Below, one piece after another: positions 8,423 through 15,210 of a DNA stretch of 19,320 bases. Source of the stretch: Granulosicoccus sp964352535 (GTDB taxonomy: Bacteria > Pseudomonadota > Gammaproteobacteria > Granulosicoccales > Granulosicoccaceae); NCBI GenBank assembly GCA_964352535.1, contig CAYGSW010000100.1:1-19320 (forward strand), written 5' to 3'. A model generated the notes under the pieces. That model saw only the letters and a program-made list of their open reading frames with translations. It was not told where the DNA came from and did not search any database. Position 1 is the first letter of the stretch. Every line of letters begins with the position of its first letter. The position numbers and the translations under genes are program-made.

Positions 8423-8456
8423 CGTGGATTGAGTGTGGACCTTTCTTTGAGATAAT

Positions 8457-9296
8457 ATGCATTACTTTGCCGATACTGCCGTTATAGCGGCTACGTCTGC
8501 CGGTCAAGCCCTTCTAGGCAATTTCCGTAGACATCATGCGTCGGTTTACGGTGCAGAAATACTGTCCGTTGGAAGTCGCACTCTTTCCAAGGAGATTACC
8601 TCCACGAATGATCACGAGGCGGACAGGCTTATTATCGATGTCATCCGGGAATCCTGTCCGTCACACAATCTTCTTACTGAGGAAACCGGGCACGTTGACA
8701 AGGGCAGCCCGTACACATGGATTGTTGACCCGCTTGATGGCAGCAGTAATTTTCTAAATCACAACCCATTCTTTGCCGTGTCAATATGTCTTGCCTACAA
8801 CAACGTGCCAATCACTGGCGTCATTTTTTCACCGTTCATGGAGGAGATGGTTGTTGCGAGGAAAGGTCAGGGTTGCACCTTGAATGGCCGTCGAGTTCAA
8901 GTGTCATCAACCTCAGAGCTTGCAAATACCTACATGGTTGGATGTCCGGGCGGAGAGAAAAACAACAAGCGATTCTCGAAGATGGAGTACGCGCTACATC
9001 AGCAGATTAAGGACTTCAGGAAAATTGGTTCTGCGGCCGTAGAGTGTTATATGGTCGCTGCTGGGCGTGTTGACGGGTTCACCACGCTTAACATAGATCC
9101 ATGGGATGTTGCGGCAGGCGTACTGGCTGTGCAAGAAGCCGGTGGGCGAGTGAGTGATTTCAGTGGTTTGCCCTGGAAGCTTGATAAAACAGATTTGTTA
9201 GTGTCTAACGGGTTGATGCATGACGCCATTCTGTCCGAACTTGAGTCGGCTGAAGTAGTCCTTCCTGTGAACAAGACAGTACCTGAAGGAGTTTAA
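8457..9296 (+). CDS. Inositol monophosphatase family phosphatase
   Basis: A Mg-dependent, Li-sensitive-type phosphatase fold (IMPase / FBPase / CysQ superfamily) of 279 aa. Metal-binding motifs are present in order: the Glu pair in LLTEETG (E75, E76), WIVDPLDGSSNF (D91, D94) and NIDPWDVAAG (D214, D217). The substrate cannot be told from sequence; family members act on inositol phosphate, bisphosphonucleosides, histidinol phosphate or sugar phosphates. It is the first gene of a tight operon, with only 2 nt before the kinase gene. The context suggests removal of phosphate from a small polyol or sugar phosphate to supply, or to edit, the substrate of the next two enzymes (inference). The start is ATG 8457 with a weak upstream GAGA. 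Base composition looks more AT-rich than the mutL block, which fits an accessory cassette. Confidence 0.9.
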   Translation: MHYFADTAVIAATSAGQALLGNFRRHHASVYGAEILSVGSRTLSKEITSTNDHEADRLIIDVIRESCPSHNLLTEETGHVDKGSPYTWIVDPLDGSSNFLNHNPFFAVSICLAYNNVPITGVIFSPFMEEMVVARKGQGCTLNGRRVQVSSTSELANTYMVGCPGGEKNNKRFSKMEYALHQQIKDFRKIGSAAVECYMVAAGRVDGFTTLNIDPWDVAAGVLAVQEAGGRVSDFSGLPWKLDKTDLLVSNGLMHDAILSELESAEVVLPVNKTVPEGV

Positions 9297-9298
9297 TC

Positions 9299-10576
9299 AT
9301 GGAGACTGCTGAGAAGCCGGACGGGTCATTCAAAATCCTTGATAAAGATTCAATACCCGCTTACTTGGCCAACATTCCTTTAGTGGCTGAACGACTCGGC
9401 AATGAGACGACGCTGAGTATTCAGGAGATTGGTGACGGCAATCTCAATTATGTGTTCAAGGTCAGCAACACTCAGGTCCCGCCTGTGTCTGTCATTGTTA
9501 AACAAGCCGTTCCTTATCTGCGCATGGCTGGTGAGTCCTGGCCCTTAGCCCGTGACCGAATGCGCTATGAGATCAGGGCGTTTTGTGCCTACAGCGAGAT
9601 AGTGCCGAACTTTGTGCCGCGCATCTATCATGCCGATGAGGACATGAGCACTGTGGTGATGCAATGCCTTAATGATCACATCATATTGCGGATGGGCATG
9701 ATTCAAGGCATTCAATATCCAAGAGTTGCAGAGCATATCGGATTGTTTTTAGCTGAGACTCTGTTCAAGACAAGTGCATGGTCGTTGGGTAGTGCTGAGC
9801 GTAGAAAGTTACTCGACAGGTTCACCTTAAATACCGAACTGTGCAAGCTGACTGAGGATTTTATTTTCACGTTTCCTTATATGGCGCACGAGTCGAATTA
9901 CTCGAATGAAAAGACGGATCTTTGGGTTAAACAGAATATTCACAACGACTATGAATTCAAGCGCGGTGTGCTAGCGCTTAAAGAGCTGTTTCTCAGTAAG
10001 TCTGAAGCTTTACTTCATGGTGATCTTCATACCGGATCGATTATGGTGAATCAGACTGAAAGCTATGTTATCGACCCTGAATTCGCGTTCTTTGGACCGA
10101 TCGGTTTTGATGTGGGTAAAGTCATTGCCAATTTTCTACTCTCTTGTACTTCTCATTTTCACCGGGCTGGTGGGGATGAATATCGGCAATGGATTCTTGA
10201 GCAAATACCCGTGATATGGCATGTGTTCCAATCACGTTTCACCGAACTCTGGGAGCTGGCAGGTGATTCTGCGATGTATAGCAACGGCTTGTTGTCTGTG
10301 GAGGAGCAGAAGCAATTTCGGGAAGACTACTTGCTGGGTATTCTGCAGGATGCCATCGGCTTTGCCGCTTGCTCGCTGGCGCGCAGAACGATTGGTATAG
10401 CGGGCGTGGCAGATATTCGAGATATCGAGGATATCGATGTCCGCTCCAGCCTAGAGGTCTTTAATTTGAAGCTTAGCAAGCAACTCATGGTTAACCATAG
10501 AGCGATCAAAAACATTGATGAATTGCTAACGCTAGTTCATCAGTTCTACTCTGACCCCAGCTTTCAGGAGCGTTAA
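9299..10576 (+). CDS. 5-methylthioribose kinase-like sugar kinase (APH/choline kinase fold)
   Basis: 425 aa, clearly of the MtnK lineage within the aminoglycoside-phosphotransferase-like kinases. EIGDGNLNYVFKV (residues 43-55) is the glycine loop. VIVKQAVPYLRMAGESWPL (65-83) contains the ATP-binding lysine and the MtnK-type GESWPL. LLHGDLHTGSIMV (238-250, catalytic D242) and VIDPEFAFFGPIGFDVG (257-273, metal-binding D259 and E261) complete the site. The C-terminal signature reads RRTIGIAGVADIRDIED where MtnK usually has AHVAD, so one histidine is replaced by Gly. Known MtnK makes methylthioribose-1-phosphate for methionine salvage, but no mtnA or other salvage gene is nearby and a nucleotidyltransferase follows immediately. 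The substrate may therefore be a different pentose-like sugar (inference). A strong GAAGGAG ribosome binding site lies 7 nt before ATG 9299. Confidence 0.88.
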   Translation: METAEKPDGSFKILDKDSIPAYLANIPLVAERLGNETTLSIQEIGDGNLNYVFKVSNTQVPPVSVIVKQAVPYLRMAGESWPLARDRMRYEIRAFCAYSEIVPNFVPRIYHADEDMSTVVMQCLNDHIILRMGMIQGIQYPRVAEHIGLFLAETLFKTSAWSLGSAERRKLLDRFTLNTELCKLTEDFIFTFPYMAHESNYSNEKTDLWVKQNIHNDYEFKRGVLALKELFLSKSEALLHGDLHTGSIMVNQTESYVIDPEFAFFGPIGFDVGKVIANFLLSCTSHFHRAGGDEYRQWILEQIPVIWHVFQSRFTELWELAGDSAMYSNGLLSVEEQKQFREDYLLGILQDAIGFAACSLARRTIGIAGVADIRDIEDIDVRSSLEVFNLKLSKQLMVNHRAIKNIDELLTLVHQFYSDPSFQER

Positions 10577-11332
10577 GTGCCAGCATCAGTTTTAGGAGTT
10601 ATTCCTGCCGCCGGCAGTGGAGTGCGCGCAAGACCTTACACGTACGAAGTACACAAGGGTATGTTTGAGATCGATGGAAAGCCGAATATTGAGCGGCACA
10701 TCGATCTGATGCGCGATGAAATGCACATTGAAGAGGTATTGATTGTTCTGGGTTATATGGGAGATGCCATCCAGAGCTACTTTGGAGATGGTTCTGATTT
10801 TGGAATGCGTATTCAGTATGTACAGAACCAGCATCTCGATAAAGGCTGGGCATGGTCAGTTCTGTTGGCTAAGCCATATCTTGCTGGCAGAAAGGCCTGT
10901 GTTATGCTTGCGGACGAGTTTTATCTAGAGTCGAATCTTGGCGATTTTGTTGAATTTGACCTTGATAAGTACAGCGTTGCATGCCCCGTAAAGCCGGTTA
11001 CAAACCCTGACTTGATTAGAAAGAATTTCTCTGTGGAGCGCGACGGGCAAAGGATCATACGCATGGTTGAGAATCCTGTTGCCATTCCAAATGATCTATT
11101 GGGTATGGGGTCGTATATGATTCAACCTTCGATAATGGATGTGCTTGAAGCCGCGTTTGAGAAGGGTCGAACAAATCTGGACTTCGTTACTTTTACTGAT
11201 AATCTCATTTGTATGGGATATTCAGTCGGTGCTTTTGATATGACCGGGCACTATATTAATCTCAACGATGTTGCTAGTCTCGAAGCGGCACAGGATGCTG
11301 CGATCAGAAGTCGGATGGCAGGCGAGGGCTAA
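10577..11332 (+). CDS. Sugar-1-phosphate nucleotidyltransferase (NTP_transferase family)
   Basis: 251 aa, starting at a GTG directly abutting the kinase stop codon, with an AGGAG ribosome binding site inside the kinase gene end. The N-terminus GVIPAAGSGVRARPYTYEVH has the GxGxRxxPxT nucleotide loop of RmlA/GlmU/HddC-type enzymes, followed by K27 and DGKPNIER. LADEFYLES (D113) is the expected metal-binding site after the Rossmann-like half. The C-terminus is a short NTP_transferase core without a left-handed beta-helix, so there is no acetyltransferase domain. It should couple a sugar (or polyol) 1-phosphate with an NTP to form an activated NDP-sugar. The product of the MtnK-like kinase is the natural candidate substrate (inference). 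No glycosyltransferase or exporter is visible nearby. Confidence 0.88.
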   Translation: MPASVLGVIPAAGSGVRARPYTYEVHKGMFEIDGKPNIERHIDLMRDEMHIEEVLIVLGYMGDAIQSYFGDGSDFGMRIQYVQNQHLDKGWAWSVLLAKPYLAGRKACVMLADEFYLESNLGDFVEFDLDKYSVACPVKPVTNPDLIRKNFSVERDGQRIIRMVENPVAIPNDLLGMGSYMIQPSIMDVLEAAFEKGRTNLDFVTFTDNLICMGYSVGAFDMTGHYINLNDVASLEAAQDAAIRSRMAGEG

Positions 11333-11786
11333 GCTTCTTTGTGGAGTAGGGGGTCCTAGGGATATTTTTTTTTCAGGATGGTGGCAATGGAGTTCACCGT
11401 TCGGAAGGACATTTGTCCATTAGAAGACTGGCAGGGTTCACCAGGATATCTTCCGGACTTCTCACCGTCGGTATCAACTGAGTGCTATCCAAAGATGTTG
11501 ATGTAAATCCCCTCTGGACTATCGATATCGGAACTACCGTTCACCGTATAACCCAACAGCCAGGATGCTGCACGTCACTTACCTGTTGCATGAGTACCGT
11601 CTGGTGGGTTATGGATTACAGCTCTAAGACTTCGCTGTATGGAAAGCGGCACAGAAAATATAGCAATTTCCCCGGCACGACATCAGTCTTTGCAAAGGCC
11701 AGGACGTACGTATTCCAAGAACAATTTGTAGCGCAGCATGCAGTGAGTTTGAAACGATTGACGTCGTTGACAGCCTGGAAGCCAAC
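11333..11786. other. Intergenic region, no gene seen
   Basis: 454 bp between the convergent nucleotidyltransferase and xylanase genes. Apart from the T-tract near its start I see no coding signal in any frame; the open frames here lack recognisable motifs and ribosome binding sites. Confidence 0.6.
11347..11373 (+). terminator. Weak intrinsic terminator candidate after the NTase operon
   Basis: A short stem TAGG-GGGT-CCTA (11347-11358) is followed within seven bases by nine consecutive T (11365-11373), 15 nt beyond the stop codon. The T-tract is convincing, but the stem is only four pairs. Confidence 0.35.
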
Positions 11787-13748
11787 TCACCGACCACCCA
11801 ACGCATCCTGCAATGCCTGATACGCAGGCTTAACCCCATAATCCCTGTCCATATACAACGCCTCCTGATTTGTACGAAACGAATACCGATCCGTAAATCC
11901 CCAGGTTTGTAATACCGTGCACCGTGGCTGCGCCAGACACACATCAACAATACCCGCGTAGACATCGGCTTGGGTCTGCTCACTATCGTCATCAACAATC
12001 GCTACGTCCAGCTCAGTCACATGAATGTCAAGTCCACGTTCGGCGATCGCAGCCATGTTGGCTGCCAGTTCATTAAACTGGTCGAAGCTTGAGAACACGT
12101 GCAGCTGGAAACCTACGGCATCCACGGGCACTTCGCGCTCATCTAGCCTATCCAGCAGACTGACAAGGCCATCGAACTTTGGGCCAGCAAAACCGATGTC
12201 GAATTCATTAAGCACCAGGACCGATGTGGGGTCCAGCTCGCGTGCCTGCGCAAATGCGATATCGATGTATTGCTCCCCCATCGCTTCCAGCCACAAGGAT
12301 TCTCGCAAGGTTCCGTCGTCGGCAAGAGGCTCGTTGATAACATCCCAATAAGTCACGGCTTCGTTGTAGCGACTCATCACACGCGTAATAAATTCACGCA
12401 TGTGGACTTCACGATCGGCAGGCTCTGTCTGCTCCACCCACTCAGGCAGGCTGGTGTACCACACCAGAGGATGACCGCGTATCTCCATACCATACGTCCG
12501 GGCAAAGCTCACCAGGTTATCCATATCGGCAAACTCGAATCGCCCTGGCAGTGGGTTGATCGCATCCCACTTCATGGAGCTCTCCGGCGTCATCACACCG
12601 AACTCAGCAGCCGCTATGGACTCATAGACACCACCGTCAGCCTGCATATAGAACACAGGGGAAATCGCACTGCCAAACTTGACACTTGAACCCAGCGCGA
12701 CATCCTTCAGCCGGTCTCCGCGACGTTCAAATTCCGCAGGCTCCAGTACGTTCAGCGTAATCTGGTCCTCACCGGTCAGCGAAGGATCTTCAGCATCACG
12801 TGTCAATACATCAATGACCACTGTTCCCGCAGACGCTGGCACGGCCTGGAGAATCTGCCATTCCGGTGTTCGTGCGTCAGGCGTCAGAATCGCACCTGCT
12901 GGTGGATCGACCAGCTCGATGCTGGGCACTGTGCCATTGCGATCGATGCCGATGATAAAAATGGATACCTTATCTCCGGCTCTGACTGTATAGGGCGTAA
13001 TGGGTCTTATGGAAGGCGCAATGTTAGGCACGCTGGCAGGATCTGATGGTGGATCGACGGCGATTAACAGCGACTGTGCGCTGCGATAGGTGCTGACGTC
13101 AGGATCGACCGCCACAACAACAAACTCTGTAATGCCAATGTCTGCCTGATATGTCTGCCAGCGCAAGGTCTTGGTACCATCGAAATTGTCATCGAACGTA
13201 GCACCCTCTGGACGCTGCTGCTCGAACATGCCAGGCAAAGCTCCTTCGGGATCTCGCGGCACGTAGCGGATCTCTACCAACTCACCTGCTTCTACTCGTA
13301 CGTTAGCAAGCCCTTCGAAAAATGGAGGCTGATTGGTGGCAGGCTCTACATTCGCGGGCACGCTGATCACAGGCTCGGGCAGACCTGCGGCAAAGTCTGC
13401 TTCCGTTAAGGTCGACACACTGTCAGCTTCAAGCCTCAGACCGGTGTCACGGACCAGTGGATACTCTGTCACAGTGTGGAAAACGGCATCGAAAGGAACG
13501 GGCTCATCGTCGGCCGAGGGGCCTTGCGTCAACGGCGGATTGGGCAGAGGGGTGAGCAGCTGCGACGTACCTGGGGTGGCCGGTGTGCCCGGAACGTTTG
13601 GAACGCCTGAATCGTTGCCGCTACCATTGGTTGGGTCATTACTATCATCACCACTGCTACTGCAGCTGGCAAGTGCACCAAGAAGGCCACAGACAAGCAC
13701 CACGGCAAGGAAACGTTGCCTGTTTGTCAAGGTGATGTCAGTGTTCAT
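11787..13748 (-). CDS. GH10 endo-1,4-beta-xylanase lipoprotein with two Ig/cadherin-like modules
   Basis: 653 aa. The N-terminal signal peptide ends in a lipobox, LASC at 26-29 (C29), followed by S/G/N/D-rich linker; Ser at +2 predicts outer-membrane sorting. Two beta-sandwich modules resembling cadherin or Ig-like repeats follow: one starting at NQPPFFEGLANVRVEAGE (about 139-232) and one at NIAPSIRPITPYTVRAGDK (about 242-335). The catalytic GH10 barrel covers about 350-650: MKWDAINPLPGRFEF, GHPLVWYTSLPEW, acid/base E473 in YWDVINEPLADDG, and nucleophile E579 in DIHVTELDVAI, with the usual spacing of about 106 residues. LQTWGFTDRYSF and the closing VKPAYQAL complete it. It hydrolyses xylan-type beta-1,4 linkages at the cell surface. 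The gene is monocistronic and convergent with the NTase operon. The start has a poor ribosome binding site. Confidence 0.95.
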   Translation of the reverse strand: MNTDITLTNRQRFLAVVLVCGLLGALASCSSSGDDSNDPTNGSGNDSGVPNVPGTPATPGTSQLLTPLPNPPLTQGPSADDEPVPFDAVFHTVTEYPLVRDTGLRLEADSVSTLTEADFAAGLPEPVISVPANVEPATNQPPFFEGLANVRVEAGELVEIRYVPRDPEGALPGMFEQQRPEGATFDDNFDGTKTLRWQTYQADIGITEFVVVAVDPDVSTYRSAQSLLIAVDPPSDPASVPNIAPSIRPITPYTVRAGDKVSIFIIGIDRNGTVPSIELVDPPAGAILTPDARTPEWQILQAVPASAGTVVIDVLTRDAEDPSLTGEDQITLNVLEPAEFERRGDRLKDVALGSSVKFGSAISPVFYMQADGGVYESIAAAEFGVMTPESSMKWDAINPLPGRFEFADMDNLVSFARTYGMEIRGHPLVWYTSLPEWVEQTEPADREVHMREFITRVMSRYNEAVTYWDVINEPLADDGTLRESLWLEAMGEQYIDIAFAQARELDPTSVLVLNEFDIGFAGPKFDGLVSLLDRLDEREVPVDAVGFQLHVFSSFDQFNELAANMAAIAERGLDIHVTELDVAIVDDDSEQTQADVYAGIVDVCLAQPRCTVLQTWGFTDRYSFRTNQEALYMDRDYGVKPAYQALQDALGGR

Positions 13749-13810
13749 TGGCGAATGCGATGTAATGGCGATGATGCATTGTATCGAAACTACTCAAACA
13801 CGATGAGGGC

Positions 13811-13914
13811 TTATTGCCGCCGCCACGCAGGCCCGGAGCCTGTGGGCCACCTCCAGCGGGATGCCATCTGAAGAGCCGCGGGCGCCCGGCCAGGGATGGT
13901 CGATACGTCGATAC
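13811..13914. other. Very GC-rich patch of unknown origin at the gap edge
   Basis: From about 13816 to the gap, the sequence is markedly richer in G and C than both sides and contains nested short stems (CAGGC/GCCTG and GGCCC/GGGCC). It could be the edge of a foreign or misassembled piece. On the minus strand one frame reads PLEVAHRLRACVAAAI, which I do not recognise. No gene call is made. Confidence 0.4.
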
Positions 13915-14014
13915 NNNNNNNNNNNNNNNNNNNNNNNNNNNNNNNNNNNNNNNNNNNNNNNNNNNNNNNNNNNNNNNNNNNNNNNNNNNNNNNNNNNNNN
14001 NNNNNNNNNNNNNN
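13915..14014. other. Assembly gap (100 N)
   Basis: One hundred unknown bases, a conventional scaffold gap of unknown true size, between the xylanase upstream region and the hydrolase pseudogene. Confidence 1.
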
Positions 14015-14118
14015 GTGTATCGGCAAGTACCTGGCAGTCTAATGACTGATCGGATAAGTGCTCATGACCGGCGCGAGGAATACGCAGCGCTTACCATAGG
14101 TACAGCGGCTTTTCAGGC

Positions 14119-14711
14119 ACCCACACGGGATCCGTCATAAAACTGGTCATTTCAATCACAGTGAACGATCTTGCAACGAACAAGTCACAAGTTGGTAGAT
14201 GTGTATTTCAAGCTTCACTGAACAGGTCAGCCAAACCACAGTAACGAGGTTATTCTGGAAAGGCATGCCCGGTTTTCACTTGATGAACGGACCCGCTACT
14301 GAACAACTGGGGACGGATGAAAACAGTGTTCCGTTAAAACTCGGAGCAATGCGTACAGACACTGCCATAATCGCCGGCACACGGACAATTAATCTGTATC
14401 TATCGACATTGCTCGACAACCCCGACGATGGCAAGGTATCCGTAGCCAGCGCACGTGTGGACGGGATGTGCGCTATGCTGACTTTACCGGTGTCACATCC
14501 CTTTATTATGAAGAACAACGCGAGTATCGCGCAAACCATCCACTATCTTGAAGATGGTAAGTTTACTCATAATAACGCAGAGTACTATAACGCAGAGCAC
14601 TATCACTGTATATCCCGGCAGAACACACCAGAGAAAAATACGCACGGCAAAATACCCGATCAGATGCACAATCGAGTCTCAAATACGCCTCGATTTCGGG
14701 TACTTCCTTAA
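14119..14711 (+). pseudogene. Decayed alpha/beta-hydrolase (lipase/PGAP1-like), C-terminal remnant
   Basis: A 170-codon open frame from 14199 carries the C-terminal half of a known lipase-like family: PGFHLMNGPATEQLGT, IIAGTRTINLYLSTLLDNP, DDGKVSVASARVDGM (likely catalytic Asp) and LPVSHPFIMKN (likely catalytic His), then IAQTIHYLEDGKF, where the family normally ends. Upstream pieces lie in other frames: DLATNKSQVGRCV in the frame of 14161 (expected before a family motif GRVVML) and PNHSNEVI in the frame of 14231 (the expected PNHGSEV). Two frame changes plus an in-frame stop therefore separate them. The nucleophile-elbow serine and everything before it are missing, either lost or in the gap at 13915-14014. 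About 48 unrelated residues run past the normal end. The ATG at 14199 is not a credible native start. Confidence 0.75.
14572..14601 (+). repeat. 15-bp tandem duplication
   Basis: ATAACGCAGAGTACT at 14572-14586 is followed immediately by ATAACGCAGAGCACT (one difference). It lies in the run-on tail of the hydrolase pseudogene. Confidence 0.85.
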
Positions 14712-14895
14712 AGTCTGGGTACTTCTCTAGAAAGAAACAATCACCACATCGGGTTGCAGTTCACTTGTCAATAAATGTGCTGGCTTACAACTACAGCGAA
14801 TAGCTTCACCATTGACGATCGCTGGCAGACTGTACAGGGCTTTTTACGGAGAGAAATCCTTGTAAGGATCCAACAGTGGAATCCAGGCGTGTGCC

Positions 14896-14914
14896 TCGAT
14901 CGTTATTCTCGGAC
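14896..14914 (+). repeat. Solo end of the MITE-like repeat
   Basis: TCGATCGTTATTCTCGGAC is identical over 19 bases to 8292-8310, the right terminus of the element at 8117-8316. Only weak similarity (a GGCG-type string) extends upstream, so this is either a truncated copy or an independent occurrence of the terminal motif. Confidence 0.6.
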
Positions 14915-15195
14915 CACGAGTACATGTGTCTTGTCGTCGCATTAAAATGCGATGGATGAACCAAAATGTGTTTGATGAACCCGCATTACTCAACTGCGTG
15001 GTATTCATTTCGAACAAACTTTCTGACATGTAATGGGGAGTTGTCGAGTCTGCTATTGCTCGTGAAAACACGTAAATTACCGATCAATAATTGAATGGAC
15101 CGGGATCGCAATCCGATACGACACAAATTCTTTTCGATCTATTCCAGCAACCATGTTCATTTTGCTTTACTTTCTGCGGTGTTTATCAATGCCAC

Positions 15196-15201
15196 AGGGA
15201 G
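15196..15201 (+). promoter_or_regulatory. Ribosome binding site deciding a TTG start
   Basis: AGGGAG lies nine bases before TTG 15211, the codon that gives a well-formed signal peptide. The only in-frame ATG, at 15091, has no comparable site and would add 40 residues ahead of the signal sequence. Confidence 0.6.
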
Positions 15202-15210
15202 ATTTCAATT

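Larger units (their letters stand above)
14712..15210. other. Intergenic region with short hairpins and a repeat tip
   Basis: No gene is seen. It contains a perfect short hairpin ATCCTT-GT-AAGGAT (14856-14869), a 6-bp stem CGCATT/AATGCG (14938-14951) and the repeat tip at 14896-14914. I find no convincing promoter for the downstream secreted protein. Confidence 0.6.

Noticed and set aside
9299..10576. Naming the kinase gene mtnK outright.
   Set aside because: Sequence motifs fit MtnK, but the context (no mtnA, adjacent nucleotidyltransferase) and the AGVAD variant leave the substrate open.
11482..11820. Plus-strand open frame of 112 codons between the NTase and xylanase genes.
   Set aside because: It overlaps the xylanase 3' end antisense and lacks motifs, a ribosome binding site and coding-like composition.
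14199..14711. Calling the 170-codon open frame an intact small gene.
   Set aside because: It begins inside a hydrolase domain, upstream family motifs lie in other frames, and the catalytic serine region is absent.
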